Source: a bacterium (GTDB taxonomy: Bacteria; Patescibacteriota; Doudnabacteria; UBA920; VMFF01). From it: DNA of 36,028 nucleotides. Both the position numbers and the translations under genes were made by a program. The stretch covers positions 1-36,028 of the forward strand of contig JAJZOG010000015.1 of NCBI GenBank assembly GCA_021811585.1. Reading direction: 5' to 3'. A model generated the notes under the pieces. That model did not search any database and was not told the DNA's origin. It worked only from the letters and a program-made list of their open reading frames with translations. Below are positions 30,086-36,028 of this stretch, in pieces (position 1 is the stretch's first letter; each line of letters begins with the position of its first letter).

Positions 30086-32193
30086 CACTTCGCGTTTTGA
30101 GCCAACCCCAGCGCGTAGTCGGGCCAGAATGTTCCGGCCGAAGGGCCGCCGTTACATGTGCCGTCGGACGATCCGGGCTCTTTTACCCAGAGGAACGCGT
30201 CCACAAGCGGGTTGCCTGTGTCTGTTGTTGGCAAATATCCAAGCGCCATCCCGGACGGGTTGCACCACTGTCCATTCGAACCATTCCCGTTCCTGCTCCT
30301 ATCAATTACGGCACGCTTCCCGGAAATTCCGTACTGCGATTGTAAAGCCGAAACAATCTGCCCGGCATAATCTATATTTTGCTGGTCAGTATAAAAGTTT
30401 GAAACATTCAGCGAAAACCCATCCGCGCCTGCCACATCCGCCCGCGCCAAATTAGCCGCTGCCTGTTGCGGCGTAAGCCAGTCCGGATGCCCGATGTCCA
30501 GGTACACCGCTGTGTTTGGATTTTGTTTGAAACGGCTTACCGCATAAGAAATTAATTGGAATCTTTGCGCGAGCTGGTCAGCGCTCAAGCAGCTGGTCAG
30601 TGCCAGCGCATCCGGTTCCACGATTACCGCCGCGCGCCGCGCACCTATCGCATTGGCAAAATCATTCACTTCACTTTCGTAATTGGTGCTGTCCGTGCCG
30701 CCCGCGGAATACTGGCCGCAATCGCGGTAAGGTATATCGTAAAGAACCATTACCGGCATTGCGCCCGCGTCTGCCGCGTTTGTCACATAATTATTTACAG
30801 CATCGTAGATATTGCTAATCCAATCTTTGGAAAACCAAGCCGCAGTGGAACCGTCGGCGATTTTTTGCATCAGCGAAATATCGTAAGATCCCGCGCTATT
30901 GTTGTTGCGAATCCAGTTTGCTGCATCGCTATTCGGATCAACCCAAAGTTTTTGTCCACTGAAAAGATTTTGCGATGTTGCGGTTGTGGAATTTGAGGTT
31001 GATGATGATATGGGCGTTGTTGTATTTGATGTCGTTGAGGAAGTGGTTGTTGGTGTTGAGGTTGGTGTTGAGGAAGATGTTGTGGTTGTTGTTGAGGAAG
31101 ATGTATTTGATGGTGATGAGGATGTTGATGTTGTCGTTGAGGAAGGCGTTGTGGTTGATGTTGAGGATGGTGTGGTGGTTGATGTTGCTTGAGGTGTTGT
31201 GGTTGATGTTGAGGATGGTGTTGCGGTTGATGTTGAGGATGGTGTTGCGGTTGATGTTGCCTGCGTTGTTGCTGTTGTTGCGGTTGCTGTTGCGCTGCCG
31301 CCAACCATGATCTGCACAGATGCCTGCGCAATTTCATTCCCGCTCAGATCCTTGGCAACAAACGTGATTGTGTATGGTCCGCTGCCTTTCCATGTCCATC
31401 CGCTGAAATCAATGTTCGCTATTTTTACTTGTTGGCCGCTTGCGGTTTGTCCGTCTGCCATGGAATTAAGTTGGCTGGTATCAACTTGCCAATACATTTG
31501 ATAATTATTGAGCGGCATGCCGGCAACTTGCGCTTGTAATTGTTCTGAACCGGAAACTGTGGTGTTGTTTTGCGGCCAGGTAATATTAACCGAAGGGGCT
31601 GGTGCTGGCGAAGGTGCGGCTGAAACAGTTCCGTATTCGGGCAAGCCGTTTGCAACGGTAATTGCAACTGATTTTTCGCTGAGTACGTTGCTATTGAAAT
31701 CCTCAGCCACAAAATTAATGTTATACGGCCCACTGCCTTTCCATGTCCATCCGCTGAAATCCACCGAGGTTTCCTTATGCGGATATCCATTATAGTTGCT
31801 CGGCATGTAATTTAACTGTCCGCTGTCAACCTGCCAGAACATATTGTATTGATCAACCGAAACGTTTTCAAGCATTGCTTTGAACGGCTGGGTTCCGGAC
31901 ATTGGCTGGGTGCTTACCGGCCACCAAATATCTATTGTTTGCGCGTAAGCGTCGGCTTTGTTCACGCCGAAAGCCGCGGTGCTAAAAGATGCGTTGCCGG
32001 AAGATGCGTTGCCGGAAGCCACGTTGCCAAAACCCATCATGCCGAAAGCTGCGGTGCCAATTGCGCCAAGCGGCGCAAATGAAATGCCGGTTATCATCGC
32101 TACTGCCGCGAATATTGAAAACGCGCGTTTGCTGATAAATTTGTCCAGCTGTTTGCTGCCGGATCTTTTGTTCTCAGAATTGCTCTTGTACAT
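30082..32193 (-). CDS. Secreted multidomain glycoside hydrolase family 6 cellulase
   Basis: 703 aa. GH6 enzymes are inverting endoglucanases or cellobiohydrolases acting on beta-1,4-glucan. AAAGGAT stands 4 nt before the ATG. An N-terminal signal segment (FSIFAAVAMITGISFAPLGAI) is followed by an Ala/Gly/Ser repeat and a probable cleavage after ADAYA. Two homologous beta-sandwich modules follow (about residues 87-185 and 200-296), each with a W-P start, a YWQVD-type strand and FSGWTWKGSGPY. A Thr/Ser/Pro linker of about 100 residues leads to the catalytic domain (about 410-703): DIPYRDCGQYSAGG with the catalytic acid Asp, VIVEPDALAL, WCNPSGMALGYLPTT, and LWVKEPGSSDGTCNGGPSAG. All are textbook GH6 motifs. 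A secreted cellulase is unexpected in a reduced genome. It converges on the GT39 gene with the RAYT between. Confidence 0.94.
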   Translation of the reverse strand: MYKSNSENKRSGSKQLDKFISKRAFSIFAAVAMITGISFAPLGAIGTAAFGMMGFGNVASGNASSGNASFSTAAFGVNKADAYAQTIDIWWPVSTQPMSGTQPFKAMLENVSVDQYNMFWQVDSGQLNYMPSNYNGYPHKETSVDFSGWTWKGSGPYNINFVAEDFNSNVLSEKSVAITVANGLPEYGTVSAAPSPAPAPSVNITWPQNNTTVSGSEQLQAQVAGMPLNNYQMYWQVDTSQLNSMADGQTASGQQVKIANIDFSGWTWKGSGPYTITFVAKDLSGNEIAQASVQIMVGGSATATATTATTQATSTATPSSTSTATPSSTSTTTPQATSTTTPSSTSTTTPSSTTTSTSSSPSNTSSSTTTTTSSSTPTSTPTTTSSTTSNTTTPISSSTSNSTTATSQNLFSGQKLWVDPNSDAANWIRNNNSAGSYDISLMQKIADGSTAAWFSKDWISNIYDAVNNYVTNAADAGAMPVMVLYDIPYRDCGQYSAGGTDSTNYESEVNDFANAIGARRAAVIVEPDALALTSCLSADQLAQRFQLISYAVSRFKQNPNTAVYLDIGHPDWLTPQQAAANLARADVAGADGFSLNVSNFYTDQQNIDYAGQIVSALQSQYGISGKRAVIDRSRNGNGSNGQWCNPSGMALGYLPTTDTGNPLVDAFLWVKEPGSSDGTCNGGPSAGTFWPDYALGLAQNAKW
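30985..31290 (-). repeat. Thr/Ser linker repeats inside the GH6 gene
   Basis: On the coding strand, variants of a unit for TSTTTPSS recur for about 300 bp with few interruptions. On the plus strand this appears as GTTGATGTTGAGGATGGTGT-type tandem sequence and generates long false ORFs on both strands. Confidence 0.85.
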
Positions 32194-32330
32194 ATTATCC
32201 TTTGGTTAACAGTTAAATCAGCGTAAGTTTATAGATGCCGTTCAAACTTGTCAAAAAAAAATCGCAAAAAGCATTTTAAATAAGTTAAAATGGAGAAGAT
32301 TTTTTTAACTTGTGAATAACTCTGCAAAAC

Positions 32331-32382
32331 TTGCACAAAAAAATCGGATTTTGCGCCCTGTGCAAAGCGATTTTTTGTGCAA
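32331..32382. repeat. Long inverted repeat upstream of the GH6 gene
   Basis: TTGCACAAAAAAATCG (32331-32346) and CGATTTTTTGTGCAA (32368-32382) are complementary except for one bulged base. The loop is about 21 nt. It lies 140 bp before the GH6 start. The rest of 32194-32708 has no gene I can support, only a small GGCGG/CCGCC stem near 32531 and A/T-rich sequence. Confidence 0.6.
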
Positions 32383-32708
32383 AGATTAAAAAAATTATGG
32401 AAAGCGACCAAGGTTTGTACCTGCTGCCGGAACTGAGATTAAAATTTTATTAAGGTTTCCCGATAAAAAAGCACCTGGTGGGTAAGTTGGGGAAATAATT
32501 TTTGCAAAAACGCATGAATTGTTAGTATTACGGCGGATTCCCGCCTTGTGCTAATGGCCATATGCCCGCGAACAAAAAAACAAATCATTTTGTGGAAAAT
32601 TTTCCATCTTTTTACAGTGCAAATGATTAAACAAGCGGCTATTCTTAAATCGCTTTATTCATTAAGCTCTTAATTTTTCATTAAGGGCCTCGAAAAGAGG
32701 TGATATCA

Positions 32709-32801
32709 ATGAAAAATATCTATGCCGATGCCGCCGAAGATCAAAAGCGAAAAGAAGAAGAGCGCCGGCGCAGGCAGCAGGAAGAGGAAATTGAGGAGTA
32801 A
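32709..32801 (+). CDS. 30-aa charged peptide
   Basis: Too short for the track. MKNIYADAAEDQ is followed by a helix of almost only Lys, Arg, Glu and Gln (KRKEEERRRRQQEEEIEE). GAGGTGAT lies 5 nt before the ATG, one of the best Shine-Dalgarno sites in the window. The next small ORF starts 26 bp after its stop with an equally strong site, so the two look like a two-gene unit. No family is recognised. Confidence 0.5.
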   Translation: MKNIYADAAEDQKRKEEERRRRQQEEEIEE

Positions 32802-32827
32802 ATTTTGAATAGGAGGAGGTGATTATA

Positions 32828-32968
32828 ATGGCCAACAAGAAAGAGAATTCCTCGCGCGGCAGGCGTGGATGGTTTGGTGACAGCGAGCGCCATAGAGCCG
32901 CGGGGAGGCAGGGCGGCCGCAGGCGCCACAAGAGGAACACAGAATCTTCGCAAGAACGCAACGAATAG
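32828..32968 (+). CDS. KGG-motif small stress-type protein
   Basis: 46 aa, missed by the track. RGRRGWFGDSERHRAAGRQGGR is a single copy of the KGG/con-10 repeat (typically RGW.gDPE+H++AG++GG), found in bacterial general-stress proteins such as GsiB-like proteins and in many very small hydrophilic proteins. The rest is basic and disordered (RRHKRNTESSQERNE). AGGAGGAGGTGAT before the ATG is close to a full anti-16S match, implying strong translation. KGG proteins are linked to desiccation or general stress; the biochemical role is not known. The reading frame, motif and ribosome site together make this a real gene. Confidence 0.85.
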   Translation: MANKKENSSRGRRGWFGDSERHRAAGRQGGRRRHKRNTESSQERNE

Positions 32969-33069
32969 TAATATCGATAATCGAATAATTATCGGTATTG
33001 TTGATTGCGGTTGGTAAAAACAATTGGCACCGGCGATGATTGTGATTGGCAAAATCGGTTGGTGCCGGT

Positions 33070-33145
33070 TTGGTTGCAGTCGGCAAATTTGGTTGCAGTC
33101 GGCAAATTTGGTTGCAGCCGGAAAAATTGGTTGCAGTCGGCAAAA
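33070..33145. repeat. 19-bp tandem repeat, four copies
   Basis: Units TTGGTTGCAGTCGGCAAAT at 33070, 33089, 33108 and 33127; the third is diverged. Looser copies with GGTGCCGG and GATGAT extend the repetitive zone to about 33003-33170. The stretch 32969-33443 has no supported protein gene; it holds these repeats, the terminator at 33231 and the tRNA-like repeats. Confidence 0.85.
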
Positions 33146-33230
33146 TCGACTGGTGCCGGTGATGATCGCGATCGGATACTGGGCACAGTGGGTTGTCCAT
33201 GCCGCGCATAGCATGGCACATATCACTATA

Positions 33231-33266
33231 AAACAAACGGGCTTTTTAAAGTCCGTTTGTTTTTTT
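33231..33266 (+). terminator. Rho-independent terminator
   Basis: AAACAAACGGGCTTT (33231-33245) pairs with AAAGTCCGTTTGTTT (33248-33262) over 15 positions with one G-T, running into a T tract to 33266. It would end transcription through the KGG gene and the 19-bp repeats. Confidence 0.85.
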
Positions 33267-33371
33267 GCACTGCGCAAATTTGATATTTTGTGGCGCCATT
33301 TTTAAGTTGCTAAAAGCATAAGAAATTTGTTAAAATAGTAGAGTAAATTTGGCGCAATTCTCCGCCACTTT

Positions 33372-33437
33372 CGCCTCGCGGGTATCTATTGCATAACCCG
33401 TATTCGTTTCGCGGGCATTTATCGCATAACCCACATT
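33372..33437. repeat. Two 33-bp tandem repeats copying the tRNA-Gly 5' end
   Basis: Units at 33372-33404 and 33405-33437 both contain CGCGGGYAT...CATAACCC. The pattern continues in register into the tRNA itself from 33438 (CGCCTCGCGGGTATCGTATAAC), so the tRNA acceptor/D-arm start is the third unit. Confidence 0.8.
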
Positions 33438-33443
33438 CGCCTC

Positions 33444-33518
33444 GCGGGTATCGTATAACGGTTATTATCTCAGTTTTCCAAACTGATGATACGGGTTCGA
33501 CTCCCGTTACCCGCTCCA
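33444..33518 (+). tRNA. tRNA-Gly (anticodon TCC)
   Basis: 75 nt. Acceptor arms GCGGGTA/TACCCGC pair over 7 bp, the anticodon stem CTCAG/CTGAT-type helix encloses TTTTCCAAA with TCC at 34-36, and the T-arm is CGGG-TTCGACT-CCCG. Discriminator T and CCA are encoded. It closely resembles bacterial tRNA-Gly(UCC), including the TATAACGGTTATTA D-arm. The ORF at 33486 that starts inside it is not a true start. Confidence 0.95.
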
Positions 33519-33548
33519 AAAATTTTAAATTTTTTTATTGATTTTCGT

Positions 33549-34457
33549 ATGCAGATCATTGTCAACGGTTTGGCTGTAGAATACGCGGATGAGGGTCGCG
33601 GCCGCATTTTGCTTCTGCTCCACGGCTGGGGAGACAATTTGCATACTTTTGATTTTCTGGCAAAAATTTTGTCGCAAAATATGCGCGTGATACGGCTGGA
33701 TTTGCCCGGCTTTGGGAAAAGTGAAACGCCGCCAAACGCGTGGCATGTGGCTGATTATGTTGCATTTGTTGCTGAATTTTTGCGAAAAATCGGAGTTGGC
33801 AGTGCCGGGGTGACCAGCGCCGAGGTTGGTAGTGTTGGTGTGCGCAATACCGGGGTGAGCAGTGTTGGTGTGGGTGATGCCGCGGTTAGCAGCGCCGGGG
33901 TTGGCAGCGTGGATTTTATCGCCGGCCATTCTTTTGGCGGGAGGATCATTATTAAAGGAATCGCATCCCGGGGGTTTTCTGCGGAAAAAATTATTTTAAT
34001 ATCATCTGCCGGAGTTGCCAGACGCGGGAAAATGCGCGCGGCTCTGTGGAAATTTTTTGCGAAAGCCGGATCAGCGGCCATGCGCATGCCGCCGCTAAAT
34101 GCCTGGCGCGGCGCTGCGCGAAAAAAATTATACAGCCGGCTTGGAAGCGATTACGCAAGCTCGGGTGCCGGCGCGCTTAAAGGGACTTATTTGAATATTA
34201 TTAATGAGGATTTGGCCCCTGCCGCAGAGCAAATTAAAACGCCAGCACTTTTGATATGGGGTGAAAAAGATGATGTGACGCCTTTGGAAGAAGGCGAACG
34301 GCTTTCCAAACTTATTTCCGGTTCGCGTCTGAAGGTGCTGCGCGGAGCCGGACATTTTGTGCATCGCGAGCAACCCCGCGAGGTCGCGCAATATATGAGT
34401 GAATTTATCTTTTCATCCGAGGCATCATCCAAGTCATCATCCGAGGCAAAGAAATGA
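33549..34457 (+). CDS. Alpha/beta hydrolase with an eight-fold pentapeptide insert
   Basis: 302 aa from the ATG at 33549; the track start lies in the tRNA. The fold has the oxyanion HGWG (LLLLHGWGDN), the strand RVIRLDLPGFGKSE, the nucleophile elbow GHSFGG (Ser128), the acid in LIWGEKDDVTPLEEG and the catalytic His in GAGHFVHREQP. The triad is complete, so it should be active; the substrate class is open (esterase, lactonase, C-C hydrolase). Residues 82-121 are eight tandem pentapeptides of the GVGSA type, placed one strand before the nucleophile, where family members normally have a short loop. Its stop overlaps the ATG of the MurF-like gene (ATGA), so the two are translationally coupled. 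Confidence 0.88.
   Translation: MQIIVNGLAVEYADEGRGRILLLLHGWGDNLHTFDFLAKILSQNMRVIRLDLPGFGKSETPPNAWHVADYVAFVAEFLRKIGVGSAGVTSAEVGSVGVRNTGVSSVGVGDAAVSSAGVGSVDFIAGHSFGGRIIIKGIASRGFSAEKIILISSAGVARRGKMRAALWKFFAKAGSAAMRMPPLNAWRGAARKKLYSRLGSDYASSGAGALKGTYLNIINEDLAPAAEQIKTPALLIWGEKDDVTPLEEGERLSKLISGSRLKVLRGAGHFVHREQPREVAQYMSEFIFSSEASSKSSSEAKK
33792..33911 (+). repeat. 15-bp tandem repeat, eight copies, in the hydrolase gene
   Basis: Eight in-frame units encode GVGSA, GVTSA, EVGSV, GVRNT, GVSSV, GVGDA, AVSSA and GVGSV. Nucleotide units resemble GGGGTTGGCAGTGCC with scattered changes. Confidence 0.9.
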
Positions 34458-35899
34458 GAAATTTTTTTTCACGATTCCATCCGCGCTATCCGCGCATTTT
34501 GGTATACATGCTTCAGCAAAGCGAATACAATATTCGCGATTATTTATCCTGGCTCGCTTCTGTCCGCGATTTTTCCAAAGTCGAGCGCCGCAAAAAGTTC
34601 ACGCCGACATTGAAAGCGGTTTTGCTCCTTTCTTCCGCCTGGGTGATTTTGGCGGTGATAATCGCCCTTGCAATCGGAGGCCTCTTCCTTTTCAAAAAAC
34701 CCGAAAATTTTATTTTCTTTTTTGCGCTTTTCCTGTTGGCGCCGTATTTGCTCGCGTGTTTGATTATAATTCCGCTCCTCGGGCTTAATGCCGCGCAATT
34801 CCCCGTTGAGATGCGCATTATGAATCGTGCGCGAAAAAAGCTCTCCGCGCATCGCGGGTTGAGAATCGCCATCGCCGGAAGTTACGGGAAAACAAGCATG
34901 CGCGAAATTTTGCGCGCGGTTCTATCTGCGGGGAAAAAAGTTGCCGCGCCGCCGCATAGCTATAATACGCCGCTTGGCATTGCGCGATTTATCAATACTT
35001 TAAAAGGGGATGAAGACCTTTTGATTTTTGAGTTTGGCGAATATTATCCCGGCGATGTTAAAAAGTTGTGCCGGATTGTCGCGCCGGAAATAGGAATAAT
35101 TACAGGCGTGAATGAGGCGCATCTGCAAAAATTTAAGGCCTTGCAAAAAACCGCCAAGACGATTTTTGAACTCGCACAATTTGTCGCGCCGCAGAATTTA
35201 TATATAAATGAGGAGAGTGCGGCGGCAAAGGAAAAGGCCGCGCCCGGAAATTTCTTGTACAGCAGAAAAGGGGTGTGGCAAGAGCGCCTTGAATGGAAAA
35301 TCGAGAATGCCGCGAGCGACCTTTCGGGAACATCTTTTAATATTTCCAATCCGATCGCCGGAATAAATTTGCAGCTCCATTCGCATTTGCTTGGCCTGCA
35401 TCAGGTTGGCCCGCTTGCATTGGCAGTTGCGTTGGCCGCGCGCCTGAAAATTTCCCCTGAAAAAATTAAAGAAGGAATTGCTGCCGCACGCCCGTTTGAA
35501 CATCGTTTGGAACCGATTCAGGATGCCCATGGAGCGATTACTTTAGACGATAGTTATAACGGCAATCCTGACGGCGCTGCCGCGGTGATAGATTTTCTGA
35601 GTACGCTTAAAGGCCGCCGCCGTTTTTATGTTACGCCCGGGCTTGTGGAGATGGGCGCGCGCACCGAAGAGGTTCATAAGGAAATAGGCCGCGCGTTGGC
35701 CGTCGCCGGAATAGAAAAAGTTGTTTTGATCCGCGATTCCGTTACTCCATATATAGAGCGAGGATTGAAAGAGAATAATTATAAAGGGGATATAATTTGG
35801 TTTGATGATGCCCTTGCCGCGCTTGCGGCATTGCCGAGCATGAGCGCCGCGGGCGATGTCTTCCTCATTCAAAACGATTGGCCGGACCAATATCGCTAA
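34454..35899 (+). CDS. MurF-like Mur ligase with N-terminal membrane helices
   Basis: 481 aa. Mur ligases join an amino acid or peptide to a carboxylate using ATP. Two or three transmembrane helices (VLLLSSAWVILAVIIALAIGG; FIFFFALFLLAPYLLACLIII) precede the ligase. Motifs: IAGSYGKTSMREIL (P-loop; usual GTNGKTS, here GSYGKTS), HSYNTPLGIARF (MurF-type N-T-x-G), EFGEYYPGDV, GVNEAHLQKF, FEHRLEPI and LDDSYNGNPDGAAAVIDFL, which is the MurF hallmark DDSYNANP. Soluble MurF lacks membrane helices, so this is either a membrane-tethered MurF or a related ligase with another acceptor. It overlaps the hydrolase by 4 bp and ends at a terminator within the REP-like copy C. Confidence 0.86.
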   Translation: MRNFFSRFHPRYPRILVYMLQQSEYNIRDYLSWLASVRDFSKVERRKKFTPTLKAVLLLSSAWVILAVIIALAIGGLFLFKKPENFIFFFALFLLAPYLLACLIIIPLLGLNAAQFPVEMRIMNRARKKLSAHRGLRIAIAGSYGKTSMREILRAVLSAGKKVAAPPHSYNTPLGIARFINTLKGDEDLLIFEFGEYYPGDVKKLCRIVAPEIGIITGVNEAHLQKFKALQKTAKTIFELAQFVAPQNLYINEESAAAKEKAAPGNFLYSRKGVWQERLEWKIENAASDLSGTSFNISNPIAGINLQLHSHLLGLHQVGPLALAVALAARLKISPEKIKEGIAAARPFEHRLEPIQDAHGAITLDDSYNGNPDGAAAVIDFLSTLKGRRRFYVTPGLVEMGARTEEVHKEIGRALAVAGIEKVVLIRDSVTPYIERGLKENNYKGDIIWFDDALAALAALPSMSAAGDVFLIQNDWPDQYR

Positions 35900-35901
35900 A
35901 T

Positions 35902-35952
35902 GGGTCCAACCCAAACCCCCAACCTAATACCCCAATCTAAAACCCTAATCCA
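35902..35952 (+). repeat. REP-like G/C-run repeat, copy C
   Basis: Begins 2 bp after the murF-like stop and matches copy A almost base for base for 40 bases. The last bases of the window (TTAGGTTAGGGTTT, 36014-36028) resemble the start of an inverted partner that would lie outside. Confidence 0.85.
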
Positions 35953-35961
35953 GGGTTTTTT
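35939..35961 (+). terminator. Terminator built into repeat copy C
   Basis: AAAACCCT (35939-35946), loop AATCC, AGGGTTTT (35952-35959) followed by TT. Copies A and B lack the second arm, so here the repeat has been changed, or inserted, so as to end the hydrolase-murF transcript. Confidence 0.65.
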
Positions 35962-36028
35962 GTTAAGTATTTAAGAAGAAGTTAATAAAAAGTCCTTTAA
36001 AAGTGCATTATTTTTTAGGTTAGGGTTT

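Noticed and set aside
30870-31337. Gln/His/Pro-rich ORF and the complementary Val/Glu/Asp-rich ORFs (30899-31310)
   Set aside because: They are other-frame readings of the Thr/Ser linker repeats of the GH6 gene.
32741-33277. 178-aa minus-strand ORF and its neighbours across 32662-33236
   Set aside because: They are generated by the 19-bp repeats and lie antisense to the two small ORFs that have strong ribosome sites; no protein-like features.
33372-33443. Additional tRNA genes upstream of tRNA-Gly
   Set aside because: The units copy only the 5' acceptor/D-arm part; no anticodon or T-arm follows in either.
33310-33519. 69-aa minus-strand ORF with an 11-residue repeat
   Set aside because: It is antisense to tRNA-Gly and its 33-bp partial copies; the peptide repeat only mirrors the DNA repeat.

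Overview
The window looks like a chromosome segment of a Candidate Phyla Radiation (Patescibacteria, Parcubacteria-like) bacterium. This is an inference from gene content: single-copy housekeeping genes packed tightly with very small proteins, a class II ribonucleotide reductase, a GroEL without the Gly-Met tail, a divergent adenylate kinase-like protein, a Mur ligase fused to membrane helices, an orphan histidine kinase, and few strong Shine-Dalgarno sites. TGA is used as a stop, so the genetic code is standard. No 16S rRNA is present to fix the lineage.

Layout. 1-2036: the 3' end of ftsZ and two small membrane proteins. 2224-6554: nrdR under its own NrdR boxes, then nrdJ, a corrinoid adenosyltransferase that makes the NrdJ cofactor, and a DUF167 protein. 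6671-17297: hisS, a PlsC-type acyltransferase, a methyltransferase, a histidine kinase, comEC, a membrane-anchored cyclophilin, an adenylate kinase-like protein, rel/spoT and mutM. 17412-20861: two unknown or nucleotidyltransferase genes, then groES-groEL behind a CIRCE operator. 20862-22203: a gene-poor region with a strong promoter, about 460 nt containing eleven successive hairpins (a probable large structured RNA), three 33-bp tandem repeats, a second strong promoter and a small membrane protein. 22240-24239: a membrane protein, then rpmF, nusB, an HU gene and tRNA-Pro.

24418-32193 is the accessory-looking part. A GH8 endoglucanase (BcsZ-like), a processive GT2 (cellulose-synthase-like) and a GT39-like membrane glycosyltransferase lie in a row, and they converge on a large secreted GH6 cellulase. 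Between the two convergent 3' ends sits an AT-rich REP-associated tyrosine transposase (RAYT) flanked by inverted G/C-run repeats. A third copy of that repeat follows murF near the window end. 32194-33443 holds two tiny ORFs (one a KGG-motif stress-type peptide), 19-bp tandem repeats and a terminator. 33444-35899 holds tRNA-Gly, preceded by two 33-bp repeats that copy its 5' end, an alpha/beta hydrolase and a membrane MurF-like ligase.

How the parts fit. The nrdR-nrdJ-adenosyltransferase run is a self-regulated dNTP unit that depends on salvaged corrinoid. The GH8/GT2/GT39/GH6 set suggests synthesis and trimming of a surface beta-glucan, or attack on an external one. A recurring theme is minisatellite growth: tandem repeats with periods of 7, 15, 18, 19, 20 and 33 bp occur in intergenic DNA, inside genes and next to a tRNA. 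The best candidates for something undescribed are the multi-hairpin RNA at 21005-21490, the 33-bp repeat shared by two promoters, and the RAYT with its stop-codon-abutting repeats.
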